From the NCBI RefSeq assembly GCF_938045205.1, contig NZ_CALIMY010000059.1:1-30877 (forward strand): 30,877 nt of DNA, written 5' to 3'. The stretch is from an uncultured Campylobacter sp. Lineage in GTDB: Bacteria; Campylobacterota; Campylobacteria; Campylobacterales; Campylobacteraceae. The notes beneath the pieces were generated by a model. That model worked only from the letters and a program-made list of their open reading frames with translations, did not search any database and was not told the DNA's origin. Below, in pieces: positions 30,666-30,877 of the stretch. Every line of letters starts with the position of its first letter. Position 1 is the first letter of the stretch. Position numbers and translations under genes: made by a program.

Positions 30666-30877
30666 AATTTTTAAAATTTTAAAAGGCGCGGTTTTTGGCA
30701 CGGTGTTTTTGCTCTGCGGCGCGGTTGCGGATGAGGCTAAATTTAAACCGATGCTGCTTAAAGAGTACGTCCCGGGCATGAATATCACGGGCTGGGTCGT
30801 TAGCGAGAAGCTAGACGGCGTGCGCGCGATCTGGGACGGCAAAAATCTGCGCTCCAGACGCGGTAAGATCATAAACG
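30655..30877 (+). CDS. ATP-dependent DNA ligase, exported type, N-terminal part (runs off window)
   Basis: The first 74 codons are visible. A signal peptide (about residues 8-25, GAVFGTVFLLCGAVA then DEAKF) is followed by LKEYVPGMNITGWVVSEKLD, in which SEKLDGVRAIWDG (50-62) is ligase motif I. Lys52 would take the AMP. This matches the small LigE/LigB-like ligases of Campylobacter and other Gram-negatives that carry an export signal and are thought to act on DNA in the periplasm, perhaps during uptake. The start overlaps the end of the exonuclease gene by 11 bases, which suggests an exonuclease-ligase operon. Confidence 0.85.
   Translation, partial: MRSEIFKILKGAVFGTVFLLCGAVADEAKFKPMLLKEYVPGMNITGWVVSEKLDGVRAIWDGKNLRSRRGKIIN

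Overview
This window looks like chromosome from a Campylobacter or close relative, probably one of the species with higher GC for the genus, such as the C. gracilis / C. showae / C. rectus group. This is an inference from gene content and base composition; I see no rRNA. The points in favour are the gapA-pgk-tpiA cluster followed by fabI, ThyX, RNase Y next to a 5-formyl-THF cyclo-ligase, a short FtsY behind a thioredoxin-fold lipoprotein, a periplasmic-type ATP-dependent DNA ligase, extended -10 promoters (TATAAT/TAAAAT), and a very high density of the word AAATTT. I see no tRNA, rRNA, CRISPR array, insertion sequence or phage gene.

Layout. 1-137: start of an unknown minus-strand gene. 161-1510: sodium-dependent NSS transporter (minus). 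1680-6275, plus strand: EexN-like lipoprotein with a G8 tract, thyX, an unknown protein, a DJ-1/PfpI protein, two unknown membrane proteins and ung. 6449-9324: three tandem PEB1/GlnH-type amino-acid-binding proteins. 9558-12661, minus strand: radA followed by two homologous membrane proteins, one strikingly AT-rich. 12873-14204: brnQ. 14392-16741: a disturbed stretch with a frameshifted YwqG/DUF1963-like gene, a small gene split at an A7 run, and a decayed copy of the tail of the first gene. 16894-18338, minus: ftsY and a thioredoxin-like lipoprotein. 18419-21114: 5-FCL, rny and a SYLF protein. 21595-23215: dedA, then a secreted barnase-type ribonuclease and its barstar. 23315-24507, minus: an unknown protein with a CxCGxxxCW motif and an MliC-like lipoprotein. 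24645-27572: gapA-pgk-tpiA. 27865-29060: fabI and a small unknown gene. 29316-end: a PolB-type 3'-5' exonuclease with a large low-complexity insert, overlapping the start of a secreted ATP-dependent DNA ligase.

How the genes relate. Most are housekeeping: lower glycolysis, fatty-acid synthesis, folate and thymidylate metabolism, uracil repair, signal-recognition targeting, mRNA decay, amino-acid uptake. The accessory content is more interesting. The barnase/barstar pair keeps nearly all catalytic and inhibitor residues and looks like an exported RNase with a cytoplasmic antidote. The EexN-like lipoprotein has the kind of G tract that makes Campylobacter genes phase-variable. The 14.4-16.7 kb stretch resembles a decaying or switching cluster of immunity-like genes. 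Three unrelated proteins (DUF1963-like, barnase, exonuclease) carry long hydrophilic inserts that share the genome's AAATTT-rich vocabulary.
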